Source: Methylobacterium longum (GTDB lineage Bacteria > Pseudomonadota > Alphaproteobacteria > Rhizobiales > Beijerinckiaceae). From it: 64,000 nucleotides of DNA. The notes beneath the pieces are model-generated. The model saw nothing but the letters and a program-made list of their open reading frames with translations. It was not told the origin of the DNA and did not search any database. Positions 49,281 to 57,541 of the stretch are shown here, piece by piece. The DNA lies in contig NZ_BPQS01000030.1 of NCBI RefSeq assembly GCF_022179385.1, positions 1 through 64,000 of the forward strand, in the 5' to 3' direction. The translations under genes and the position numbers were made by a program. Within the stretch, counting starts at the first letter, position 1. Every line of letters starts with the position of its first letter.

Positions 49281-49608
49281 AGCCGCAATCGGCCAAACCC
49301 AGTCGGCAGCTTTGCGCCCTTTTCAGCTGTTCAGCTGGCCCGATTAAGCACCCTGAAAGCGGACGCCCGAGACGGACCTGGACTGAGCGCAATCACATGC
49401 CGATTCTCACCTTGGGTCCAGCGCCGACCTGATCTGACTCTGGCTTAAGAGGACCAGGTGGGCGAACATCGCACGGCCGCTTCCCTTTATAGCCGACATG
49501 CCAGATCCGGGAATGTGGCGCGCACGGCCGGGCGATCATCAGGCAACAAGTACGGCCATCGTTAGTTATAGGCGTCTTGCCAATTGATGATCATGACCTG
49601 CGTCACCT

Positions 49609-49776
49609 TCAGCAATCACGACATGTCTTGCCTGAGACCCTCGTTCTTTGATTCTGCTTGAAGATCTTCGTCTCCATGATGACCATGGCGATGCCCCTGC
49701 CTTGCGCTGTCTGCGCCTCGATCTGCCACGGTGTCTGTATCTCCCGCTCTGCGGTCGGTTTCTGTACTCGCTTCAT
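49609..49776 (-). CDS. Small hypothetical protein
   Basis: An ATG at 49776 is preceded by AGAGGAGTTGGGA, an excellent ribosome binding site, and opens a 55-codon frame: MKRVQKPTAEREIQTPWQIE, AMVIMETKIFKQNQRTR and a C-terminal CRDC. It is basic and divergent from the operon downstream. It is too short for family assignment, but the binding site and composition make translation plausible. It could be a small regulator of its neighbourhood; that is speculation. Confidence 0.45.
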   Translation of the reverse strand: MKRVQKPTAEREIQTPWQIEAQTAQGRGIAMVIMETKIFKQNQRTRVSGKTCRDC

Positions 49777-50166
49777 TCCCAACTCCTCTGGCTCTCGCTA
49801 ATTCTCTCCAATATCTCTATGATTACCGAGACGTTCAGATAATCCGTCAAATTTAGATTGAAAAAGATAAATAAGATCCCCGATAGACTGTTCCATTGTC
49901 TCAAGTATAAATTTACGGGCGAACTTATTTGTGAATATATACGAAGACATGCGTATAAAGATTTGTAAGAGTAATTTCTGTTTTATTTGCTAATAGATAA
50001 ACCAGTTTTACCGCTGCAATGCGAGCGGTGATGCAAAAAAGATGCACGCCGTGAGCTCGCGCGCTGGCGGCTGTCACCCGCCTTGATCTTAATTCAAGAA
50101 AGGCTAAGCTTCCGCGTGTTGCGAGGCAGGCTGTGGCTCCTCGTGTGCGGATCTCCCCTTCCTACG

Positions 50167-51435
50167 ATGCCATTCCGATTTGTCCACACAGCGGACATCC
50201 ACCTCGACTCGCCACTACGGTCGCTGGCGATGCGAAATAGTGAACTGGCGACGCTCATCGGCGACTCGACGCGCCGAGCCTTCATGGCGATCATCGATCT
50301 CTGCCTCGAAGAGGCGGTCGATGCCTTGGTCGTCGCGGGGGACCTTTACGACGGCGACCAGACGTCGATGAAGACCGCGCGCTTCCTCGCCACGCAGATG
50401 GAGCGACTCCACGAGGCCGGTATCAGCGTCTACAAGATTCGCGGCAACCACGATGCCCTGTCGAAGATCACTCAGGAATTGGTTCTTCCTCCGTCGCTAA
50501 AACTCTTCGGGAGCAGGGCGGAGGCAGTCGAGTTTCGCAAGGGCGGTCTCGACGTCGTCATGCATGGCTTGAGCTTCGCCAAACCCCATGCGCCGGAGAG
50601 CCTGCTGCCCAAGTACCGGCCCGCCGTCCAAGGCGCCGTCAACATCGGCATCATGCATACGAGCTTGGCGGGCGGCCATGGCCATGACCTCTACGCGCCC
50701 TGTACGGTCACCGAGTTGCAGGGCTGCGGCTTCGATTACTGGGCGCTGGGCCATATCCATGCGCGGTCGGAGCATCGCGGCGATTGTGCCATCGTGATGC
50801 CCGGGATGCCGCAAGGCCGCGACATCAACGAGGCGGGCCCGAAGACGGTCAGCCTCGTCACGGTGCGCGACGACCGGAGCGTCACGATCGAGGAGCGCGC
50901 TACGAGCATTGCTCAATTCGAGCGCATCCCCGTCGATGTGTCGGATGCGGAATCCTGGGCGGACGTCGTCGATGCGATCGAGCGTGATATTTTGGCTGTT
51001 CGCGGCAGGACGGCGGCGCCCCACCTCGTGGCGCGCCTGATGCTAGGGGGGCGGACCGCCCACGCGTGGCGCCTGCGGCGCGACCGGGACCTGCTGTTGG
51101 AGGAGAGCGAGCACCGGCTCGGCAATTCCGGCGGCGTCTGGATCGAGAAGATCGAGATCGCGGCGAACGCGCCCCGCGAGCCCGCATCCTCCGGCACCGC
51201 CGATCCCATCGACGAACTCGGCACCCTCATTGGTGACGAGATCCTACACCAGCACGGCGTGCGCGAAAGCATCCGGGCGCTCGTCATGGAAGTGAGGGAC
51301 GACCTACCACCGGAGGCTCGGCGCTTCTGCGGCGACGACGAAACTGCGTTCGAGAGCTTCCTCGACACGCTGCTGAGCGAGAGCGGGCATGAGATCGTCG
51401 CCCGTCTGGCGCAGGACGGGGCGAGCCCCCGCTGA
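50167..51435 (+). CDS. YhaO/SbcD-like metallophosphoesterase (DNA exonuclease subunit)
   Basis: This 422-residue protein is a Mre11/SbcD-family nuclease subunit most like YhaO. The metal-site motifs are in order: VHTADIHLDSP near residue 10, VVAGDLYDGD, IRGNHDAL, IMHTSL and YWALGHIHARS. The C-terminal region of about 150 residues serves as the capping and ATPase-binding part. The ATG at 50167 is chosen over an upstream frame because the first beta strand begins here. It is the first gene of the operon, and its stop overlaps the start of the ATPase gene (TGATG), as expected for a two-subunit complex. Confidence 0.88.
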   Translation: MPFRFVHTADIHLDSPLRSLAMRNSELATLIGDSTRRAFMAIIDLCLEEAVDALVVAGDLYDGDQTSMKTARFLATQMERLHEAGISVYKIRGNHDALSKITQELVLPPSLKLFGSRAEAVEFRKGGLDVVMHGLSFAKPHAPESLLPKYRPAVQGAVNIGIMHTSLAGGHGHDLYAPCTVTELQGCGFDYWALGHIHARSEHRGDCAIVMPGMPQGRDINEAGPKTVSLVTVRDDRSVTIEERATSIAQFERIPVDVSDAESWADVVDAIERDILAVRGRTAAPHLVARLMLGGRTAHAWRLRRDRDLLLEESEHRLGNSGGVWIEKIEIAANAPREPASSGTADPIDELGTLIGDEILHQHGVRESIRALVMEVRDDLPPEARRFCGDDETAFESFLDTLLSESGHEIVARLAQDGASPR

Positions 51436-54400
51436 TGCGCCTGCGTCGGCTCGACCTCATCCGTTACGGCAAGTTCACCGACCAGGTGATCGATTTCGGG
51501 GATAAGGATGACGCGGGGCCCGATCTCCACATAATCTACGGCCTGAACGAGGCTGGAAAGTCGACGGCCTTCTCCGCCTATCTCGACCTACTCTTCGGCA
51601 TTGAGAAGCGCACGCGCTACGGATTCCTGCATCAATACAACGCGATGGAGGTTGGCGCGGTCCTCGATTTCGGTGGCGCCCGTCACGAGTTCAGGCGCGT
51701 CACGCAGCGGGCAGGCTCGCTCCGCGATGCGTCCGGACAACCGGTGGGCGAGACGGTTCTCGGCGGCGCGTTGTCGGGTCTTACGCGTGACGCCTACCGC
51801 ATGATGTTCTCCCTCGACGAACAGACGTTGGAGGACGGCGGCAACGCGATCCTCGAGAGCAAGGGCGACCTCGGGGAATTGCTCTTCTCAGCGAGCGCGG
51901 GCTTGGTCGACTTGAGCACCGCATTGGCCATCGTCGCCACCGAAGCCGACCGCATCTTTAGAAAGCGGGCATCCTCGACCGAGATCGCCACCCTCAAGCG
52001 ACGCCTTTCGGATTTGAAGGGCGAGCGGGACAAGATCGACACGCAGGCCAGCGCCTATGCGGGGCTCGTCGCTGACCTGAGGCGGGCCGAGAGGGCCTAC
52101 GACGAGGCGGTCTTGGAGCGCGGGACGCTGAAGGCACGCCAGGACACGCTCAGCTGCCTGATGCGCGCGGCGCCACTCGCCGCGGATCATGCACGGATCA
52201 GTCACGATTTAGCGGCGTTGGCGGACCTGCCGCGTCCCCCGGGTCATTGGGCAGCGGAGCTGCCCGCGCTCATGGTCAGAGATGCGACCCTGGCGACGAC
52301 GCTGCGCGGCAAGGACGAGCAGACCGCGCGCCTTCGCGCGGAGATCGACGGGATCGAGTTCGACCGGAATATCCTGCGGCTCGCGGACCGGATCGAGGCG
52401 CTCATGGCCATGTCCTCCCGGTTCCAGACCGCCGAAGCCGATCTGCCGAAGCGACGCGCCGCACTCGCGGAAGCCCAGGCCCGCTTGGCGAACCTCGCGC
52501 GGTCTGCGGCTGGCGAGGCCGGCGCAAAGGATCCCAACGCCCTCATCGTCGAAGCCGCGACCCTCGGCACCCTGCGGAGTCTTCTCGAGGAATGGTCCGG
52601 CATCGAGGTGCGGCTCACGGCCGCCGCCGAGGAAACGACGATGGCCTCGCGCGCGCTCGACGATGCCTTGGCGGAACGGGCGAGCCTCGACCAGATCGCC
52701 CCGCCGCTCGCCGTGCCCCGGAAGGCCGCACTCCAGGCGGGCGTCACCCGACTGCGGGACGGCAACCTTCTCGCCGACCGTCGCGTAGCTGCGAAGAGCG
52801 CGACCGGCAAGGCGCAGGCCCTCGATTACGCCCTCCGTTCCCTGGAAGCTTGGACGGGTGGAGTGGACGCGCTGGAGGATCTGGCCGTCCCCTCGCCGCG
52901 GCAGATCAGGGCTTGGCGGGACACATTCTCCGCGCAGGACCTTCGGCGCGCCCGACATCGCGAGCGGTGCCGCGAGTTGCTCCTGAGCCAAGCGGAGATC
53001 GAGGCGGCCCTCGACGTGGCTGCGTCCGTCGCCGGCGCCATCGGTGACGAGGAGGCGAGGGCCCTGCGCGAGGTGCGCGAGCGAGCTTGGTCAGCCTATC
53101 GGGAGCGACCGGCTGCCGACACGGTCGCTGGTTTCGAACTGGCGATGCACGCCGTCGATGCCATGGCCGAGGCGCGCATCGCGAACGTGGATCGGCTGGC
53201 CGAGATCCGCGGATTGAAGCGGGACCTCGCCCTCACGAAAGCCCGGATCGCCGCGGAAACCGAACTCCTCGCGGAAGTCGAAAGTGAGATCGCCGATTTG
53301 ACGGCGGACATCGCCGGTACGCTGCCAACGGCAATCGAGCGAATGCTCGCCAAGCCGGTCGGCGAACAGCTTTCCGACATCGACGACTGGATCGCGAAGA
53401 GGGATCGCACCCTCGTCGCCCTGAGTGAGCTCCGGTCCGCGCGGGCGGAGACCGAGAGCCTCGACACCGAAATCCGGAACGAGGCGCGGCGGCTTGCCGA
53501 GGCGATCGACCCCGGCGATGGCGCGCTCGCGTGGGTGGATGCAACCGTTCTTCTGCAGGCGGCGGACACTCTGCTGGCTGCCGAAGCCGCCCAGTCTCAG
53601 CAGCGGGTTTCGGTCGATAAGCTCATCCGCAGCGGCACACGGATTCTCGAGAGCCGCAGGAAGGCCGCCGAGGACGCGGCCGAGGCGAAGGCCGATTGGG
53701 AGACGCGCTGGGCCGTGGCTCTCTCGGGGAGCTGGCTTTCGGCACACACCGCAGATCGCAACGCCATCCGTGCCGTCGTGGATCTCATCGCCGGCCTCCC
53801 GGCCCAGATCGCGGAGCGGGACGCAATCCAGTACCGCGTGAAGGCGATGGAGGCGGATTGCGAGGCGTTTCTGAACGAGCTCGATACCCTGCATCGCGAG
53901 CTCGGCGAGACGCCGAAAGGGCGCGACCCTGTGGCGGCGACGGCGCTGCGCGACAGACGCGAGACATCGCTGCGTGCCTTCTCGCGTCGCGGCGAGAAGG
54001 AGCGGGAACTGGCCGGCTTAGTGGAGGAACGCCTCGCCCTCCTCGACGAGATGGCGGTTCACGACGCGTATAAGTCGGAGATCCTCACTTTCTTCCAGGC
54101 GGAAAGCCTCGCCGACGTTAGCGCCTGGTTGGAGCGATGCGCGCACAGGGACCGCCTCGAGGACGAACTCCGGCAACTCTCGACTCGCATCCTCCACGAG
54201 ACCGAATCGGCGACCATGGACGCCGCTCTGACGCGGCTCGGCGAGATCGCTCCGGCCGAGCGGGCCGCCTCGAACAACGAACTCCTGAAGCGGATTGACG
54301 ATCTCGACATGCGCCTGCAGGGTCTCTTCGCTGCACGGTCGAGCGCGTCGGATCGATTGGCCGCGGTGGGCGGTGACGACGCTGTGGCGCGCATCGAGGC

Positions 54401-54920
54401 TGAACGTCGGACCGTCACGCTTCAGATCGAGGACAAGGCCCTTCGTTACCTTCACCTGCGCACAGGCGCCCTGCTTGCCGAACGCGCCTTGCAAGTCTAC
54501 CGCGAGAAACATCGCGGCTCGATGATGCGTCGGGCGTCCGATGCCTTCCGAGCCATCACTCGTGACGCGTACACGGGTCTGACGACACGTCCTGAGAAGG
54601 ACCGCGAGATCCTCATCGGCCTCCCGCGTGCCGGCGGTTCCAAGTTTGCCAACGACATGTCGAAAGGCACGCGGTTTCAACTCTACCTAGCGCTGCGCCT
54701 TGCTGGCTACGAGGAGTTCGCCTTGGGCCGGCAGGCTGTCCCGTTCGTCGCCGACGATATCATGGAGACCTTCGATGAACTCCGCTCTGAGGAGGTCCTT
54801 TCTATGTTCGGCAAGATGTCCACTGTCGGACAGGTGATCTACCTGACTCACCATCGGCATCTCTGCGAAATTGCCCGAAAAGTCGTGCCGAACGTCAAGA
54901 TCCATGAGCTGTATTCGTAA
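51435..54920 (+). CDS. YhaN/SbcC-like SMC-type ATPase
   Basis: This 1161-residue protein pairs with the nuclease encoded just upstream. The split ABC ATPase head shows Walker A GLNEAGKST at residues 36-44, a Q-loop region, then long coiled coils, and at the C-terminus the signature SKGTRFQLYLALRLAGYEEF and the Walker B region VPFVADDIMETFDEL followed by the H-loop YLTHHRHL. There is no Cys-x-x-Cys zinc hook in the coiled coil, which separates it from Rad50/SbcC and matches YhaN. The complex is expected to bind and process DNA ends or unusual DNA structures. Confidence 0.9.
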   Translation: MRLRRLDLIRYGKFTDQVIDFGDKDDAGPDLHIIYGLNEAGKSTAFSAYLDLLFGIEKRTRYGFLHQYNAMEVGAVLDFGGARHEFRRVTQRAGSLRDASGQPVGETVLGGALSGLTRDAYRMMFSLDEQTLEDGGNAILESKGDLGELLFSASAGLVDLSTALAIVATEADRIFRKRASSTEIATLKRRLSDLKGERDKIDTQASAYAGLVADLRRAERAYDEAVLERGTLKARQDTLSCLMRAAPLAADHARISHDLAALADLPRPPGHWAAELPALMVRDATLATTLRGKDEQTARLRAEIDGIEFDRNILRLADRIEALMAMSSRFQTAEADLPKRRAALAEAQARLANLARSAAGEAGAKDPNALIVEAATLGTLRSLLEEWSGIEVRLTAAAEETTMASRALDDALAERASLDQIAPPLAVPRKAALQAGVTRLRDGNLLADRRVAAKSATGKAQALDYALRSLEAWTGGVDALEDLAVPSPRQIRAWRDTFSAQDLRRARHRERCRELLLSQAEIEAALDVAASVAGAIGDEEARALREVRERAWSAYRERPAADTVAGFELAMHAVDAMAEARIANVDRLAEIRGLKRDLALTKARIAAETELLAEVESEIADLTADIAGTLPTAIERMLAKPVGEQLSDIDDWIAKRDRTLVALSELRSARAETESLDTEIRNEARRLAEAIDPGDGALAWVDATVLLQAADTLLAAEAAQSQQRVSVDKLIRSGTRILESRRKAAEDAAEAKADWETRWAVALSGSWLSAHTADRNAIRAVVDLIAGLPAQIAERDAIQYRVKAMEADCEAFLNELDTLHRELGETPKGRDPVAATALRDRRETSLRAFSRRGEKERELAGLVEERLALLDEMAVHDAYKSEILTFFQAESLADVSAWLERCAHRDRLEDELRQLSTRILHETESATMDAALTRLGEIAPAERAASNNELLKRIDDLDMRLQGLFAARSSASDRLAAVGGDDAVARIEAERRTVTLQIEDKALRYLHLRTGALLAERALQVYREKHRGSMMRRASDAFRAITRDAYTGLTTRPEKDREILIGLPRAGGSKFANDMSKGTRFQLYLALRLAGYEEFALGRQAVPFVADDIMETFDELRSEEVLSMFGKMSTVGQVIYLTHHRHLCEIARKVVPNVKIHELYS

Positions 54921-55022
54921 GTTTATCGAGGATATGGATCTTCACATTGTTTGAGATAAGTTCAGTGACACGGAAGATCGCAAAAATAAATCGGGCGGAT
55001 TGATGCAGCAGAGTGAAAGCGC
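54921..55022. promoter_or_regulatory. AT-rich spacer before the AAA+ gene
   Basis: These 102 bases are the only sizeable gap in the operon. They are AT-rich (CACATTGTTTGAGATAAG, CGCAAAAATAAATCG) compared with the flanking genes and may hold a second promoter. The leader ends in GCAGAGTGAAAGC before a GTG start. Confidence 0.4.
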
Positions 55023-56903
55023 GTGACAAACCCCGTCTTGGCTGCATCAGTGACAAATAAGTCGCGCTGGTTGCGCGACCTTCGGCGCTTCCTTCCGCTC
55101 AAGCCGCAGTTCGTCATATCTGGCAATGTCCGGGATCATCAGCTGTTGGAGGTAACACCGGGAGCGCCTGTCCCTGTTTCGCTTGTAGCGTCACTGAGAA
55201 GCGAATTGCGGGAAGTGGACTTCGCCGTGGTCCTCTACTTCGACCCCGTAACTGGCTTCCGTCCATTGTTAGGCCCCGGTGAGGAGCCTCAAGCCGCACT
55301 CGGCATTATGGCGGCGTTGGGCTTGCAGCCGGATACTCAGGGAAATGCTCCCGCCGGGCTCGAACTGCTCGCGGCGACAATTGCGCGGATCGCTGCGAGA
55401 TCCGGAGAGCCGATCGCCCTGCTGATCGACTTCGCGTCGCGGCTGATCGTTCGCAACGACGCCCTTAGCGCGGCTGAGCATCAAGCCTTTATGCAGGCGC
55501 TCGTCGCCTCCCACGTCGCGCGCTCCCGACCCATTGGAACGCCGCCGCGTCCGTTCTTCAATTCCATTGTCTGGGTCGTTGATAAGGAAGGCGACCTGCC
55601 GGATTGGTTTTTAATCGGCAACCCCCGCATTCGACACATCCCGATCGGCAAACCCGACAATATCGCACGCGGGGTTCTTGCTCGGGTCCTCCTCAAGAGC
55701 CTCGCCGGCCATGCCGATGCGATCGCGGGCGAGAGGGAGGTCGCCGTGGGCGCCTTCGTCGATGGCACGGAGGGGATGTTGCTGGTCGACATGGCCGCAG
55801 TCGCGCAACTCGCTCGAAGCGAGGGCATCGGCTTTTCCGCGATTGGCGATGCCGTCCGGCGTTACAAAGTGGGAGTGAGCGAAGATCCCTGGAGACGAAT
55901 CGACCGAGCGAAAGTCCGAAATGGTACGGCGACGCTGCAGGCGCGGGTCAAAGGCCAAGACCATGCCGTCATGCACATGCTTGATATCGTCAAGCGCGCG
56001 GTCACAGGCGTGGGAGCACCCCGGCGCGGCAGCCGCCCTCGCGGGGTCGCCTTCCTTGCTGGCCCTACTGGGGTCGGCAAGACTGAGCTCGCGAAGGCGC
56101 TCACGAGCCTGCTTTTCGGCGACGAGACGGCGTATATCCGCTTTGACATGTCGGAATTCTCGGCGGAACACTCTGACCAGCGTCTGATTGGGGCGCCACC
56201 GGGTTACGTGGGCTACGACGTCGGCGGCGAACTCACGAACGCGATTCGCGAAAGACCGTTCTCGGTTGTGCTCTTCGACGAAATCGAAAAGGCACACCCG
56301 CGCATTCTCGATAAATTTTTGCAGGTGCTGGATGATGGAGTGCTCACGAGCGGCCGCGGTGACCGTGTTTACTTCTCCGAGGCATTCATCATCTTTACGT
56401 CGAATCTCGGCATCTATCGCCTAGAACCCGATGGGTCTCGTGTGGCGAACGTTACGGCCGATGACGCCTTCTTCGACGTACAATCGAAGGTGCGTGCGGA
56501 GATCGATCGGCATTTCAAGCTCGTTCTGAATCGGCCGGAGATCCTGAACAGGATCGGCGATAATATTTTGGTCTTTGACTTCATCCGCCATGAGATCGCA
56601 GAACTGATCTTCGAGGGCCAAGTCGATGAGGTGCTTCGCGGAATCGCCGTCGATCAGAGCATCGAGGTCACCATCGCCGACGACGCCCGCGTCGCCCTGA
56701 GGCAGGCATGCCTCTCCGACCTGTCCAATGGTGGCCGTGGGATCCGCAACAAAGTCGAAAGCGGGTTGATCAGTCCGCTTGCCCGAGCACTGTTCGATGG
56801 CGATGCCGCCCCCGGGGACGCCTTCGGCATCACCGCGCTTCACGTGCACCCCGAAGGTGGGACGGTGATCGAGCTCACCCGATCCAGGACGCCGAGCCGA
56901 TGA
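55023..56903 (+). CDS. ClpB-like AAA+ ATPase with a single active ring domain
   Basis: This 626-residue protein has one canonical ClpA/B-type AAA+ domain (about residues 310-620): GPTGVGKTEL as Walker A (Lys353), the pore segment GAPPGYVGYDVGG, VVLFDEIEKAH as Walker B (Asp419/Glu420), FTSNLG as sensor 1 and LNRPEILNRIG with the arginine-finger Arg. The first 300 residues have no Walker A, no Clp N-domain and no first ring; they read as an AAA-like fold (LKPQFVISGNVRDHQLLEVT, IALLIDFASRLI) that may be inactive. It is likely a remodelling motor dedicated to this operon. The start is GTG. Confidence 0.85.
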   Translation: MTNPVLAASVTNKSRWLRDLRRFLPLKPQFVISGNVRDHQLLEVTPGAPVPVSLVASLRSELREVDFAVVLYFDPVTGFRPLLGPGEEPQAALGIMAALGLQPDTQGNAPAGLELLAATIARIAARSGEPIALLIDFASRLIVRNDALSAAEHQAFMQALVASHVARSRPIGTPPRPFFNSIVWVVDKEGDLPDWFLIGNPRIRHIPIGKPDNIARGVLARVLLKSLAGHADAIAGEREVAVGAFVDGTEGMLLVDMAAVAQLARSEGIGFSAIGDAVRRYKVGVSEDPWRRIDRAKVRNGTATLQARVKGQDHAVMHMLDIVKRAVTGVGAPRRGSRPRGVAFLAGPTGVGKTELAKALTSLLFGDETAYIRFDMSEFSAEHSDQRLIGAPPGYVGYDVGGELTNAIRERPFSVVLFDEIEKAHPRILDKFLQVLDDGVLTSGRGDRVYFSEAFIIFTSNLGIYRLEPDGSRVANVTADDAFFDVQSKVRAEIDRHFKLVLNRPEILNRIGDNILVFDFIRHEIAELIFEGQVDEVLRGIAVDQSIEVTIADDARVALRQACLSDLSNGGRGIRNKVESGLISPLARALFDGDAAPGDAFGITALHVHPEGGTVIELTRSRTPSR

Positions 56904-57541
56904 CGGCCTTGGCGCTCTCACGCATCCACTTTCCCATCACGACGCTCGGCCCCGGCAAGCGAGTCGGCGTCTGGTTTCAGGGCTGCTCGATCCGGTGCCC
57001 TGGCTGCGTGTCGATGGATACCTGGGCGGCGGGCAAGGGTATGACGACGGTCGCGGATGTGCTGGACACGCTCGCCCCGGTCGTGTCGTCGGCAGATGGC
57101 CTGACAATATCGGGCGGCGAACCGTTCGAGCAGTCCGAAGCGCTCGCCGCGCTTCTTCGCGGCTGGCACCGGCTCGGCGGCGGGGATGTCCTCGTCTATT
57201 CTGGACGGGCTTTGGAGGATCTGGCGCGTGCGCTGTCTGAACTCGATGGACTGATCGATGCAGTCATTGCAGATCCCTTCCTCCGCGCCGTTCCACAAAC
57301 GGTCGCTCTTCGCGGCAGCGACAACCAACGTCTGGTGACACTCACCACACGGGGCGTGGAGCTCTTCTCGGCCTATGAGGCCCCATTGCCTGTCGGAGAG
57401 CGCGCCCTCGACGTGCTTTTCGACGACAACACTGGCGACGCGTTCCTGGTCGGCATCCCGCGACCGGGAGACATGGTGAAGCTTGCTGCGGCGCTGAAAG
57501 CCGCCGGCCACTCGGCGGCGGCGACAGAGGACGTGCGGTGA
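56900..57541 (+). CDS. Radical-SAM activase-like protein (4Fe-4S single cluster)
   Basis: This 213-residue protein resembles NrdG/PflA-type small radical-SAM proteins. The cluster motif is GCSIRCPGC, with Cys29, Cys33 and Cys36 in a Cys-x3-Cys-x2-Cys pattern, followed by GLTISGGEPFEQSEAL, the SAM-binding Gly-Gly-Glu motif. The C-terminal 70 residues are unlike NrdG and may bind a partner. It should cleave SAM to make a 5'-deoxyadenosyl radical and modify or activate another component. It overlaps the preceding gene by ATGA and the next by GTGA, so it belongs firmly to the operon. Confidence 0.85.
   Translation: MTALALSRIHFPITTLGPGKRVGVWFQGCSIRCPGCVSMDTWAAGKGMTTVADVLDTLAPVVSSADGLTISGGEPFEQSEALAALLRGWHRLGGGDVLVYSGRALEDLARALSELDGLIDAVIADPFLRAVPQTVALRGSDNQRLVTLTTRGVELFSAYEAPLPVGERALDVLFDDNTGDAFLVGIPRPGDMVKLAAALKAAGHSAAATEDVR

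Larger units (their letters stand above)
48976..50166. other. Long mostly non-coding region ahead of the large operon
   Basis: About 1.2 kb. It contains a copy of the hairpin repeat (GTCCGCTTTTCTG at 49246-49258, CAGAAGCGGACA at 49269-49280, and a further AAAGCGGACG near 49351), one small ORF at 49609-49776, and a strongly AT-rich stretch at about 49830-50010 that contrasts with the GC-rich surroundings and probably carries the operon promoter. Confidence 0.5.

Noticed and set aside
52209..52991. Long minus-strand frames within the YhaN-like gene
   Set aside because: They lie opposite the coiled-coil region, where repetitive high-GC codons leave antisense frames open; no motif supports them.
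50167..54920. Reading the first two operon genes as housekeeping SbcD-SbcC or Mre11-Rad50
   Set aside because: The ATPase lacks the Cys-x-x-Cys zinc hook and the nuclease matches YhaO more closely, so the YhaO-YhaN assignment is preferred; housekeeping use is not excluded.
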